This document shows positions 27,986 to 38,737 of a DNA stretch of 64,000 bases, piece after piece (the first letter of the stretch is position 1; every line of letters starts with the position of its first letter). The stretch is taken from positions 744,001-808,000 of the forward strand of contig WPIO01000154.1 in assembly GCA_009760855.2 (NCBI GenBank), read 5' to 3'. The DNA comes from Cristatella mucedo. Its lineage: Eukaryota > Bryozoa > Phylactolaemata > Cristatellidae. The notes under the pieces are model-generated. The model ran no database searches and had not been told where the DNA came from. It saw only the letters and a list, made by a program, of their open reading frames with translations. The translations under genes were made by a program, and so were the position numbers.

Positions 27986-28689
27986 CAGAATCAAAAACTG
28001 GTTGATGAGATAAGGAGCTTAAGTAGATGATAAAAAATAGTAACAAATCATTTCTTTGGTGCTTTAAGAAAGCTAGATTTCCTTTAGAACACATCGCATA
28101 AGCTGGAAAGTTAGAGAGGAATCAGATAAACCAATTAGCGGTAGGGTTTAGCCTGGTTTGTCTGTCGATAGAGTAATTTGGACGTTAGGTCCAGGCATGG
28201 AAGCTGAACGCGTGATCTCCACACGCACTGAAGGCGCGATCATCTGTAAACGATTATATAGGTTAGAGGTAATGGATCAGAGCCTGAGGGGCGTGACGAG
28301 GGGGTATTCCAGAACGGCACGGCAAATCAAGAGAATGAAGAGATCTAGAAGTGAGTGGCAGGACATTGATAATAGAACCACATCGGGAGGCAGGAGGGCT
28401 ACAATGCGCTGCAAGGGAAGCGAGAATCAAGGGTGAATGACACGTAAGGTTACATGCTTGGGCGAGAATACAAAAGCAAAAAAAGGACAGGCCTAGATCA
28501 GCACGCAAAAGTGCACGCGAAGACAGTGGGAGGACGGTTGGCAAGTCTGACCCCTGGTAGGTGACATGCACTGAATTGTGCACAAAGGAGAACGTGAATA
28601 GAAAACGTCTAAAGGCACAAAAGCAAGTAACGAGGAAGAAAAAAGATGTTCACTCTAGCGAAGACAAAGCTGAGTGGAACCCTCTATTG
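27986..28689. other. No recognised gene
   Basis: No motif or repeat that I can place. Confidence 0.4.
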
Positions 28690-29010
28690 CGTCTTTAGCT
28701 CAGATTTAAATCATGTGGAGTAAACGGCAGTGTCACAAGCCAGAAGTGAGTTCCAGACTATCGGTGTATGCCAACTCATGCCCCGATGACTGTAAGATCT
28801 CAATTTAATTGGACAAACGATAAGGCGACTGGATGCCAATAAGCTCGTGGCTCGAGAGATGACGCGTGGAGCTAGGAGATTGGTATGGTGGCGTGTGAGT
28901 CAAGGTCAAATTAATGAAGAAACCCGCAGGCCAGAGGGAGGATCTTGAAGTCGACGCTATGTATGATATTTAGCCAGTTAAGCTCAGACTGAAGTGGCGG
29001 GATACTGCGA
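28690..29010 (-). mobile_element. Very divergent LINE-A-related fragment
   Basis: Scattered LINE-A words in the right minus-strand order: AGTGAGTTCCAGACT, then CTTGAAGTCGACGC...GCCAGTTAAG, then a block like GCGACTACG. Too decayed to translate. Confidence 0.5.
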
Positions 29011-29049
29011 CTACGCCTTTGACGACGACAGATCAAAAGAGCTCATGTG

Positions 29050-29205
29050 TCTTTACCAAGAAGGTAGGGAGCTCGATCTTCATCACCCAGATTGTGGGTT
29101 CGAGTCCTGCAGTGGGCGATTCTTTTTTGTCCATTGTAAGCGGTGGTGATGGACATTAAGGCTCTTCTATCAGCATACATTCGAGGCTGTTAAATCAGCA
29201 AACCT
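29050..29205 (+). mobile_element. SINE-B copy
   Basis: Contains GTGGGTTCGAGTCCTGCAGT (B box), AAGCGGTGGTGATGGACATT and GAGGCTGTTAAATCAGC. Confidence 0.85.
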
Positions 29206-29285
29206 TTTTTAAGAGCTTCTGAGTTTTTCAGAAACTGCAGAAAAATAAGGGAAGAGGTCGGGTAGTCTGAACAAGTGGAATTACA

Positions 29286-29577
29286 TTAATCTAGATGCGA
29301 TGTCGAAAACGCACAAAGTAGTTTGGCTGTCATACGCTTGTTCAAACAGGCTTTGATGTTGGCAACGTTCTTCAGCCGTGAGTGAACCGACTTGACAGTG
29401 GATGAGGCAATATTGTCATCGAATGACAAGTCCTTATGGGGCAGCTCGCTTAGATCGCGGGCAGATGTCACCGTAGAAACGGTAGACAGTGAAACTTTGA
29501 TGTTGTGGTCTACCAACTTAACGGCTACACCAGGCTTTGCAATAGATGTTAGGTTGTTCTTATTATGGCTAATCTTC
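29286..29577 (-). mobile_element. Divergent LINE fragment fused to LINE-A
   Basis: The minus-strand frame encodes LSFDDNIASSTVKSVHSRLK and NVANIKACLNKR, clearly related to the LINE-A block SLDDHISSTVKSAYFQLHN but much diverged. It joins directly to the next copy at ~29577 and keeps an open frame across the joint. Confidence 0.7.
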
Positions 29578-30225
29578 ACCTTGACTGGTAGCCAGTGCAG
29601 GTCGGCGAGAAGTGGTGTAATGTGTAAAGTGTAATGTGGCAACTGCGACGCTCACGACAGACAAGCCTAGCTGAGGAGTTTTTCACCAGCTGCAATCGCC
29701 TGATTGTACATGCCAGTAGGCCAGTAAGCAGTGAGTTGCAGAAGTCGAGACGGGATGTCACGAATGCATGGACCAACTTGGACGTGGTATCCTTATCTAA
29801 ACAAGCCCGAATTGTAGCCATGTTAAGAAGCTGAAAATAGGCAGATTTGACCGTGGAGCTGATATGGTCAACTAACGAGAAGTCACTTCGGAATATGACA
29901 CTTAGATTTTGAGCTGAGTCAACAGGAGATATGCTGGCAGAGCCAAATTTGAGCGTTAGCCTTTCCAATTTGTGAATCACACTGGGTTTGCTCATAACTA
30001 GTAAGTTAGTTTTATTATCATTTAGTTTTAGAAAATTTGCTGCCATCCATGTGCGAATGTCATCAATACATGCAACAAGTGAGTTGAGAGAGTTTGAGGT
30101 GCTCGAAGGCTGGGAGGGATCAAAGCAATGGTACAACTGAGTGTCACCCGCAGAAATGTGAAAGCCTAGATGGTGCCTGGCAGTCACATCAGCAAGAGGG
30201 AGAGTATAAACCGTGAGCTAGGCCT
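29578..30225 (-). mobile_element. LINE-A RT fragment, well kept
   Basis: The frame 29576-30187 on the minus strand reads DTQLYHCFDPSQPSS (after the YADD box, here GDTQ), then NFLKLNDNKTNLLVMSK, ISSTVKSAYFQLLN, LVHAFVTSRLDFCNSLL and LVCRERRSCHIT. It is one of the longest undamaged coding stretches in the window, but has no 3' end. In the YADD box the residues read SAGD, so the catalytic pair is altered. Confidence 0.85.
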
Positions 30226-30249
30226 AGAAAGGAGGATGATTATGAACCG

Positions 30250-30405
30250 CTGGGTCTTAGCACAGGAGTAAGGTGCTCGCTCTTTAGTCCAAAGTAGCGC
30301 GCTCGATGCCTGCAGTGAGTGATCCTTTATTGCCCTTTGCAAGCGGTGGTAATAGCCGTTAAGGCTCTCGTGCCGCTATATTAATGAGGCTGCTAAATCA
30401 GATTT
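30250..30405 (+). mobile_element. SINE-B copy
   Basis: Order: AGTAAGGTGCTCGCTC, then GCGCTCGATGCC (B box, decayed), AAGCGGTGGTAATAGCCGTT, AAGGCTCTCGTGCCGCTATA and GGCTGCTAAATCAGA. Confidence 0.8.
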
Positions 30406-30429
30406 GACCTATTTTTTAGAGCCAAGTGT

Positions 30430-30497
30430 CGTCGAGTAAAAAATGAAAGCAAGGACTGGATTATGCTTAAATGTTTTCCAGAGAGAGAGATAGAGAT

Positions 30498-30579
<82 letters not shown>

Positions 30580-30990
30580 GCAGGGAGAGAGACAGGGAGA
30601 GACAGACAGAGACAGAGTCAGAGACAGAGAATCGATAGTGAAGTGAATGGGGGCTTAATTCCGAAACCTGAGGTACCCCATACTTTAAGTGCTTCCTTCA
30701 TGACCGAGACCTTTTTACGACAGCTACATTTTGATGTCTCTCTCGGAGGTACAATCCAACTACTTTGTGCCACACTGTTCAAGTGATAAGTATACGTGTC
30801 TAGAGGCATTCCAAGAGGATCTGATGCTCAATTATTTCAAGCTGCTGAGAGATCTAGGAGAGCTTGCAGAGAGGCCCCCACGCCGTGCAGCATTTCTCAG
30901 GTCATTGTAAGCACAAATCGGAGCAGTTGGCAAGGAATAATTAACTCTACATCCCAAATCGAACTCGAGCTAGCAAGTTGTGATGAGCTG
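30430..30990 (-). mobile_element. Decayed LINE-A RT fragment with GA array
   Basis: ATGAAAGCAAGGACTGGATT at 30440-30475 matches the LINE-A YADD-proximal stretch, and CTGAGGTACCCCATACTTTA near 30675 matches the GVPQ block. The segment 30840-30985 follows the upstream RT region. A (GA)n array at 30480-30600 lies between them, at the same LINE-A position as in two other copies. Confidence 0.65.
30480..30600. repeat. (GA)n array inside LINE-A
   Basis: GA with GATAGA and CAGG interruptions, placed between LINE-A sequences on both sides. Confidence 0.9.
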
Positions 30991-31021
30991 ATTTTATTGC
31001 TGTCATGTCAACGTATCTCTT

Positions 31022-31132
31022 TCTGTAATAATGATAATAATAATAATACTAAATTTTCACTAGGCCTTCAGAAAAATTTCAAGGAGCTTTACATATGCTA
31101 TAACAGAAGCGAGTCAATGTTGTTAGTGGTAG
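31022..31132 (-). mobile_element. LINE-A 3' end, left half of split copy
   Basis: (AAT)n, a decayed hairpin and the 3' UTR up to GTTAGTGGTAG. The same copy resumes at 32157 after a 1,024-bp insertion. Confidence 0.65.
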
Positions 31133-32156
31133 TGTAACGCCAAAGGCTCGGCGGAGTCAGCTTAACCCGCCACTTACCTAGCGGCGTAACCTAGCGCCTA
31201 ATGTCGTTCGGTGCGCGTCTATGCGAAATAAGCAGGCCGTCACGAAACGAGCGTTTCTGGCGCCGACCTACTTATCATTACTAAAGGGGGTCGTGAGTCC
31301 GCGGCGTGTATCGGAAAGCGAAACGCACAAATTGGGGATTTTACTGAGCTTTATTCTCAAGCACACAAAGTCGCTGCGCGTCTAGCTCAGCTTTATCTTT
31401 ACACTCCTCACACACTCTCAACACCCCGCACTTATGCTACCTGCGTCTATTGTGGGGAATGACCCAAATAGGACGAGGAGCCCTCGATCCGCTTCCACCT
31501 TACCGCAGAAATACCTCATGCACTACACCAAGCACTCTTGGCGAGGCCACGTGCACGTGCACGCGCGCGCACACACAAAGCACAGAAGAAACGCAAAAAA
31601 GCGAGCTCGAGCGCTAGACAACGGCGGCGTTCGGTGGCGTCCGCCGAATCCTCCTGGCGCTGTCTCGTCCTGTCCCGTCAATCACCGGCGAACAGCCCGC
31701 CCTCCTCCATCGCTTTCAGAGAAACGAGTCCGGTAACTATCGGCGACGGCGTCGAGACGGAGCCGAAGGTGAAGAAGAGACTTAGCAAGCGTCGTCCTAT
31801 CAATATATAGCTAGCCGGGACAATTGGGTTGACAACCCAGCCAATATAAAAAACCTCAGCGACCTCGGCGTCGGCTTGCTCACAGCTCGAGAACGCAGAT
31901 GCTCTTCACCCACTTCCTTTGTTCTCATGGAAACCGTCCAGCGAATCTAGGATGGCTGGCGGCGACAGCGACCTTGGGCAAGCGTAGCCCCATTCTCAAA
32001 TTGCTAGCCGGGACTGTAGGGTGTACAGGCCAGCCAATATAAATCACCCCATCGCCCTACTACGACGGCTGCGTCCTCTTGCTCTAGGACAGAGGTGTTT
32101 CCTGCTGAGCAATTCTCAAGCGCTCTAAAACTGAGTCAGGCCGGCGCTGTGCTACA
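31133..32156. mobile_element. Solo LTR candidate nested in LINE-A
   Basis: The segment begins TGTAACGCC and ends GTGCTACA, giving TGTA...TACA termini. It interrupts a LINE-A 3' UTR whose two halves would join as GTGGCAGCATG. Flanks GTAG (31129-31132) and GCAG (32157-32160) look like a 4-bp target duplication with one transition. No gag or pol is present. An AATAAA lies on the minus strand near 31352. A ~50-bp module with CAGCCAATATAAA occurs twice inside. An MITE with short termini is the alternative. Confidence 0.55.
31805..32050 (+). promoter_or_regulatory. Duplicated CCAAT/TATA-like module in LTR candidate
   Basis: GCTAGCCGGGAC followed ~25 bp later by CAGCCAATATAAA appears at ~31811 and again at ~32003, a 192-bp shift. 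Each copy combines a CCAAT motif and a TATAAA motif in overlap. Such duplicated core-promoter blocks are common in LTR U3 regions; function here is inferred. Confidence 0.45.
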
Positions 32157-32945
32157 GCAGCATGCTCAGTGTTAGCACGCATGAGCGATTCACAAGTACC
32201 GTGTGAATGCTATAGAGGAACAGGCGCTGTTTTTTAGCTTCATTTTAAATGTTTTCCAACTAGGGGATTTCGTGACGTCAGTCGGGAGTAAGTTCCCGGC
32301 TTTGGGAGCATAATAACTGAAGGCACTGTCTCCATAGTATTTGAGGTTCGCATGAGGTATACCGTTGGGTCTGCTACACCGTGACGGTGACGATGCCAAA
32401 CCTGGTTGGAGAGTAGTTCTGACAGGTAGGCTAGAGCCCGAGGATTCAAAAACCTAAAATCGAACGACAGAACCTTGAAGTCATTTCGCTGCTTGACTGG
32501 GAGCCAGTACAGGTCGGCGAAAAATGGTGAGATGGAGCAGTTGCGACGCTCACGACAGAGAAGGCTAGCTGTAGAGTTTTGCACGAACTGTAAGCGCCTG
32601 ATTGCGCAGGCCTGTTGACCAGCAATCAATGAGGTGCACTAGAAGTCAAGACGGGGTGCTACCAATGCACGGGGCAATTTAGATTTAGTATCCCTGTCTA
32701 AGAAAGTATGCATTTTAGCAAAGTTATGTAGCTGAATATAGGCAGACTTGATTGCGGAGCTGATGAGGTCGCCTAGTAAAAGGTCACTTTGGAACAGGAC
32801 ACACAGAATTCGTGCTTATTCAACTGGAGATATGCTGGCAGAGCCGATTTCAAGCATAATACTTTCCACTTTCTGAGTCACACTTATATTGCCCGTAGCT
32901 AGCAAGTTGGTTTTATTGTCATTTAATTTGATGATTCAATAATAT
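32157..32945 (-). mobile_element. LINE-A, right half of split copy
   Basis: Continues from the 3' UTR into the RT C-terminal region on the minus strand: GDSAFSYYAPKAGN, CRERRNCSISPFFADLYWLP, VKQRNDFKVLSF. It ends upstream in a TCATTTAATTTG block at 32930. Frameshifts are present. Confidence 0.8.
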
Positions 32946-33655
32946 AATACTATATTTGGTAATTGGAAGTTTGCGAACAAGAGATGCAGATATGTGTCGG
33001 GTGACTAACGAGATGGTTCAAGCCCAAGTTATCTATAGAGTCAAGAAATTAGCTGACCGGTCTGTTGCTAGGATCATAAGCGTGAGTGTCAAGCTTGTAG
33101 CCGGGTTCACGAGTGCTAGCCTATTCCTGCTGCGGCCCCCCTACTATCTATGCCCGCTCTTGGTCGTTACGCGGGGCCCAGGCATCAGTAGTCCAAGGGT
33201 GGTCGACCGGGTACACACGCATGCGCCATACTAAAGGGGAACTAGATAAGTCCACAGGGAAAGGTCCTATACAAGGTAAACTACAGGGGTGCGAGATGAC
33301 GCCACAAGCGCTAACAAACATGTTAGTTTCTCAGTCGGCTTCCGCAGGCCCACCGTCGCACGGACTCCGTTCCACCAGTACAAGCGTACGCCGTCAAAGT
33401 CCCGGCTAGCTGAATACTCTGGGATAGATGGAGCCGACGTCTACCACCGTCGAGAGCTTTCGCCGAAAGAGAGCGAGCACGCCATCCCAAGTTCCGGTCA
33501 TCGGGCCTCTGGGAGCTGACCCAGGGTTTGTCCTTCCGGGGTAAGGCGACGCCGAGCCCGACGTATCGAATGTCGGTGGCTCCGCCTACATTAGGGTACA
33601 AACTCTCCTCAATCGCGAATGACCCCTCACATAAGAATTTTAAGTTGGTGAACTC
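32946..33655. other. No recognised gene
   Basis: Frames of ~75-100 codons on both strands show no motif. The sequence separates two LINE-A fragments and may be an unidentified insertion. Confidence 0.4.
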
Positions 33656-34140
33656 GGAAAATCTACTCCTACAATTAACATGGTTTGTTATATAAGCTAT
33701 ATTTGTTCTGCTGGCAAGAGCCCATTTTGAGCTTTAATCTTTGCAATTTGTTAGTCGCACCTGGTTTTCACATAACTAGTAAGTTGGTTTAAGTTTTACC
33801 TTCATTTAATTTGAAAAAAGTTTTCTGCCGTTCATGTTCAGTGTTCAGCAATACATGTAACAAGGGAGTTTGGAGAGATTGACGTGCCGGATGGCTGAGA
33901 GTGTTACAAGCATGGGCACAGATGTGTTACCTGCATAGAAATGAAAGCCTAGACTGTGCTTGGCAAATAAATCGGCAAGAGTTAGAGGATAGATTGCGAA
34001 AAGAAGCGGGCCAAGCATAGAGCTCTGAGTACCCTGGCTATAGTACCCCGTACTTTAGTATGCTTCATCGGAAAATCTTTGCCTACTTACATCAAATTTA
34101 AAGTAAGAATTAGCTGTCTTAATAGCCTCGATTGCATAGC
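33656..34140 (-). mobile_element. Decayed LINE-A RT fragment
   Basis: Minus-strand LINE-A words in order: AAGTTGGTTTAAG and TTCATTTAATTTG (KTNL, LKLN region), TAGAAATGAAAGCCTAGACT (YADD-proximal), then TACCCCGTACTTTAG (GVPQ block). Coding frames are lost. Confidence 0.75.
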
Positions 34141-34479
34141 GGAAAAAACAAGACTTAGCGTTTATCACTAACAGTTGCAGTGGGTAATATAAGATTGGCT
34201 GTTTTAGGTCTCGAACACACGACTTCTGTCTTGAAATAGGAAATCCTAACAGAAATGGCAGCGTGATAGATCATTCAGATTATCATGACTGCCAAAATAG
34301 GTTTCGCCGTTCTTTTTTTATAACAACGAGAACCGGCCATGTCATAATCAAATTTTACATGGTATAAGAATGGAATTAATTCATGCAGTATCCATTACTA
34401 TAAGCTTCACGCTTAGAGTCAGGCAGGAGTTGTGCTATAGGTTCGTGCTACGTAGTTCTGGGCGTCGTAAGATTTTCAG
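34141..34479. other. No gene seen
   Basis: No recognised signal. Confidence 0.4.
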
Positions 34480-35035
34480 ACCGGCACTAGCTCCCAATCA
34501 AGTAGCATATTGATTTCAAGGCTTTATCGCCCACTTTGAGATCCCTTCATTCTCTTGCTCCAGCCTACCTATCAGAACTACACCCCATTCAGGCTAGGCA
34601 TCCCAACATCCGCTCTTAAGAATCAAGCCCCATAGCTCTCATAGCTATACCTCACACGAACCTAAAATCTTTTAGAGACCGTGCCTTTAGTTTGTATGCT
34701 CTCAAAGCCTGCAACCCTGCTCCTGACTGACGTCATGACCTCCCTGATTTGACGAAATTAAATAAGAAGCTAAACACGAATCTGTTTATGACAGCATTTA
34801 GTGAGTCCTTGCGATTCACCCTTTATTGCTTATGCGTTCTGTTATTGCACATGCTACCACTAACCGTATTTTAGATGTTCACAGTGCATATGTCACATCT
34901 AACCACGGCACACATGTTGACATTGTGCATGTTGCCACTAACCGTACGATCGTGCTTCCTTGACAGTTTATTTAATGTGCCTAGAAAAGGATGAAGTTCC
35001 CAGCGAGAGCTGTAAAATGTATTTTTATTAGTGTT
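34480..35035 (+). mobile_element. LINE-A 3' part
   Basis: C-terminal RT words (SLAPAYLSELHPIQARHPN) at 34545-34610, the 3' UTR GTGCATGTTGCCACTAACCG, and a decayed hairpin ATGTGCCTAGAAAAGGATGA near 34975 ending in TTTTTATTAG. Confidence 0.8.
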
Positions 35036-35544
35036 TAATTACTACAAGAACTCAATGCCTGTGGAATCGCTTCGCCGAGTCATTGTAAAAGTAATCATAG
35101 TACGGGTGTGGAAGACATCGCTTCGCAATCTTGCCGTGTGACTGGACGGACTATCTCGCTTTAATTAGTAGAAATAATCTTTACTCTGAAATCATTATGT
35201 TGTTTGAAGGCATTAACATAAATATGGAGTGAAGATATTAAAAATTTGGGATTTTGATCTACGATTCAAAAATCTAATTTTTAAATTTAAACTTAGAATT
35301 GCTAAAATACATAAACACTCCATATAATAATCTTTTAGTGCCGAGCTTTGGACAGTTAAGACCCGAAGTTTAACCGCCTTTCACGACTGTGTATAGCGTT
35401 CCTTGCTTTCTCTAGGTCAGCCGTAAGCCAAAGTGTGTTTTGCCAGGGTTCTGTCGATTAGTCAGATTTGAAAACTCATATAGGACTTCGGCTAGCATCG
35501 TGTAGTAGCATTGCATCAAGGTTGAAAGATCTGCAGGATGGTCA
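35036..35544. other. No gene seen
   Basis: AT-rich with no recognised feature. Confidence 0.4.
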
Positions 35545-35635
35545 AGCAGAAGCACAAATGACGCTAGTTTGGCATTGACAGTCACAATTTTAAGTTTCTA
35601 GTCGCGGTGAGCTGCTTGATTGGAAGCCAGCGAAG
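35545..35635 (-). mobile_element. Short LINE-A-like fragment
   Basis: The minus strand encodes LRWLPIKQLTAT, equivalent to LHWLPVKQRID of LINE-A, ending where the next tail starts. Confidence 0.55.
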
Positions 35636-35960
35636 GTAATAATGATAAAACGACATTAGTATAGCACTTGAAGAGAAAAAATCTCTATTGATGCATTTGA
35701 CATATGCCGGAACGGAAGCATGCCAATTGGTTAGCATTAGCATTTGCATGGTTAGCATACATAAGCACCCAAAGGACAACTCACACTGACGTTGCAAATG
35801 CGGCCGCGAACAGCTGAAGCTTTTGCATTCTCTTTACAGGTCGTCAAGTCAGAGGTCAAGTTGTGACGTCAGTCAAGAGTCACTTTCAGGCTGCGTGCAA
35901 ACTGGAGGCAAGGTCCCAAGAAGATTAGGTTTAGACGTTAGAGACACAGCTAAGCGACCG
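35636..35960 (-). mobile_element. Divergent LINE-A 3' fragment
   Basis: A tail TAATAATGATAAA, hairpin-like AGAGAAAAAATCTCT, a 3' UTR with ATAAGCACCCAAAGGAC, then GACGTCAGTCAAGAGTCAC. A head-to-tail pair with the preceding fragment. Confidence 0.6.
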
Positions 35961-36066
35961 GCAGTTGCTACGATGAGAAGCGTGGTAAGAAAGCATTTCC
36001 GATTAAAAGACGTTTAAGTATATGACAGGACCATGAAGCTGAGCGCAGCTGTCAAACGCAGCCGGC

Positions 36067-36357
36067 TTGTTTCCGCAGGCAGTGCGGTCGCCCGCCTCCT
36101 CCGAGCAGTCGTTACTTAGCTTCGTGATTAAGGGGACAGGTACTGCCCCGGCGGTAGGATTTGGCATTGAAATTGATGGAATCCGCCGCCACCTAGCGGA
36201 CATCAGACCAGTACCGATCGCTAACGAACTCCTCGATGCACACTTCAATGCTGGCCCTGGTAGTATGGCCAGAGCAGACGAGCCCGTCAGACAGCTACGG
36301 CCAAGGTGTGGCCTTAGACCGCCGGCGCGCTGTGAGGACTATGTGCTCAATGTTTAG
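36067..36357 (+). pseudogene. Ty3/gypsy pol C-terminal end (integrase tail)
   Basis: The frame reads GIEIDGIRRHLADIRPVP and finishes CGLRPPARCEDYVLNV before a stop at 36355-36357. RRH-x-DxLRP followed by a basic/proline PPAR-x-DY ending is characteristic of integrase C-termini in Ty3/gypsy elements. The catalytic domains are absent, so this is only the last ~97 codons. A plausible 3' LTR follows 137 bp downstream. Confidence 0.6.
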
Positions 36358-36494
36358 CCTTCTCGCTGTCTAAGCAGTGGAGAGAAGAGCAGCTGCTTGC
36401 TTCTCTGGCTACTTCGTTAATTGATCTCCAGATCAGGCGGGCATGCGGTTTTATTAAATTGATGACACTGCCCTTGATCGCTGTACGAGTGGGC

Positions 36495-36688
36495 TGTGAC
36501 ACTCGATGCGGTAAGCAGCCGGGCCGTGCTATTAGTGGTTGTTTTGCCAAGGGAGTCGGGGGACTTCGGTGGGCGAGAGGGGCGAGGAGAGTCGTGCTTC
36601 GCCCTGCTCCGTGTGGAGGGAGAATAAACTGGTGGTGTTGCTCGTCGGCTAGCGTTCTGTGCCACTCGCGACGATAATTCAGACTACA
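36495..36688 (+). mobile_element. Candidate 3' LTR of gypsy remnant
   Basis: Begins TGTGACACTCG and ends CAGACTACA (TG...CA), about 194 bp, with AATAAA at 36623-36628. It sits just before a LINE-A copy. The matching 5' LTR is not in the window, so boundaries are inferred from termini and position only. Confidence 0.45.
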
Positions 36689-36689
36689 G

Positions 36690-37065
36690 CTTGACGGCAA
36701 GAACTCGTGTATTGAAACTTCAAACCTTGCTAGTAAGTTCCAGTCGGGCTTCAGAGCTAATCACTCCACAGAATCAGCATTGCTTAGGGTGTAGGACGAC
36801 CTACTTAAGAATGCAGACATAGATAGAGTATCTCTGCTTATTTTGCTCGATCGTTCAGCAGCTTTTGATACTATCAATCATCAACTTCTTTTAGAGCGCC
36901 TCTCATCTCGCCTGGTCGTCACTGGCACTGGTCTGCAGTGGTTCAGGTCCTATCTCAGTAGGAGACTCCAGAGTATTGATGTAAATGGACAAAGATCATC
37001 CGAGGTACCTCTGAAATATGGGGTACTTCAGGGCTCCGTGCTAGGTCCTGTTCTTTTCATGGTTT

Positions 37066-37118
<53 letters not shown>

Positions 37119-38268
37119 CTGATGTGATTGCCAAACACAACCTAGGCTATCACTTCTATGCAAATGACACTCAGTTGCATCTTTGCTTTGATCCATCCCA
37201 GCCTTCAAGCACTTCGAATTCTTTCTACCCCCTTGCTGCATGTATTGTTGACATCCGCACATGGATGATAGCAAATTTTCTGAAACTAAACGATGATAAA
37301 AATAACTTACTATTTATGAGAAAATCAAGTGTGATTCAGAAACTGGAAAGGCTAACGCTCAAAATTGGCTTTGCCAGCATATCTCCGGTTGAATCACCTC
37401 AAAATCTGGGTATCATATTCCAGAGCGGCCTCTCGTTAGACGACCACGTCAGCTCCACAATCAAGTCTGCCTACTTTTAGCTACATAACATCGCTCAAAT
37501 TCGGACTTGTTTAGATAAGGATGCCACGTCTAAGTTGGTCCATGCATTTGTGACATCCCATCTTGACTTCTGTAACTCACTGCTTGCTGGCCTACCAGCA
37601 TGTGCAATCAGGGGCTTACAGCTGGTGCTAACTCTGTAGCTAGACCTGTCTTTCGTGAGCGTCGCAGTTACCACATCACACCACTTCTCACCGACCAGCA
37701 CTGGCTACCAGTCAAGCAACTAATAGACTTCAAGGTTTTGTCGCTCACTTTTAGATCACTTCATTCTTTGGCTCCAGCCTATCTCTCAAATCTACTCCCC
37801 CAAAAGGTTAAGCATAGTACCACCCACTTTTCGGAATCCAACAGTTTACCAATACCTCGTACAAACCTCAAATCCTTTTGGAGACCGTGCATTTAGTTCG
37901 AATGCTCCTAAAGCTGGAACTCGCTCCAGACTTGCACAAAGACATCCTCTGACTCATCCTATTTTTAAAAGAATTTAAAGACGCATCTTTTATCAAAGCA
38001 TTTATTGGGTCTCTGTGATTCTTCATTCGTGTGCTTATACATGCTGACACTGTGCATGCTGCCACTAACCACACTTGCAAGCTGACCCCGTGCATGTCAC
38101 CCCTAACATGTTATTCATGTTGCTTATCAAGCATGATACTACTCACCATTCAATCGCGTTTCCCTTTGCAGCAAACGGAAAGCGCCTAGAAAGAGATTGA
38201 GTTGACTGAGGGCGCTTTGTCAAATGCATTATTATTATTTTTATTATTATTATTATTAAGTATGGTGC
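36690..38268 (+). mobile_element. LINE-A copy: RT domain to (ATT)n tail
   Basis: Encodes FQSGFRANHSTESALL, SAAFDTINHQLLLERLSSRL (motif A), SEVPLKYGVLQGSVLG, FYANDTQLHLCFD (YADD changed to YAND), NFLKLNDDKNNLLFM and SLDDHVSSTIKSAYF, then a stop at 37477-37479. The C-terminal region continues in other frames to SLAPAYLSNLLPQK. The hairpin (38180-38218) and ATTATTATT tail complete it. A CT array shifts the frame. It shares variants with the 12-15 kb copy (MIANFLKLNDDKNNLL), so both belong to one subfamily. Confidence 0.9.
37070..37116. repeat. (CT)n array inside LINE-A RT domain
   Basis: It lies between codons for VYT and LADV and shifts the frame downstream. Same site as the arrays at 13083 and 30480. 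Confidence 0.95.
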
Positions 38269-38737
38269 GTCAGATGAGATTGGCATCGAGCGACTGGCTA
38301 TGAGCGCTGCGTTTGCGCCCTAGTTTTATCGGGACGTGAAAGCCGCACACGAAATTTGAAACATTTGGTATCGGACGTGTGGAAAAACTACTAAGGACCC
38401 TTTGCGGTTGACTTGCTCTAGTCTCGACGCTTGTGACTTTATTAGTGAACGCTGAAAAATAAGATGGAGGTCTTTATCGGTGTGCTTAAGTTACGAACTG
38501 AACGCGCTACTGAGTCTTTGAGCGAATGATGAAATAGCTCAGTGCTGTGCCGAATTTCAGGATTCAAAAAAGTCCCTGCTCAACTTTTTGCAAATTTTGT
38601 CGCCGTGCTTAGCCACTATTAATCAAACTGGCAAATACCATACTTTTGACCTTAAGCATTTTATGACAAAAGGTTCAAGTCACGGATATCACGAGGCATT
38701 CATTATTGGCAGCTGAGCAGAATAACGCAGCATTTAG
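38269..38737. other. No gene seen
   Basis: No recognised signal. Confidence 0.4.
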
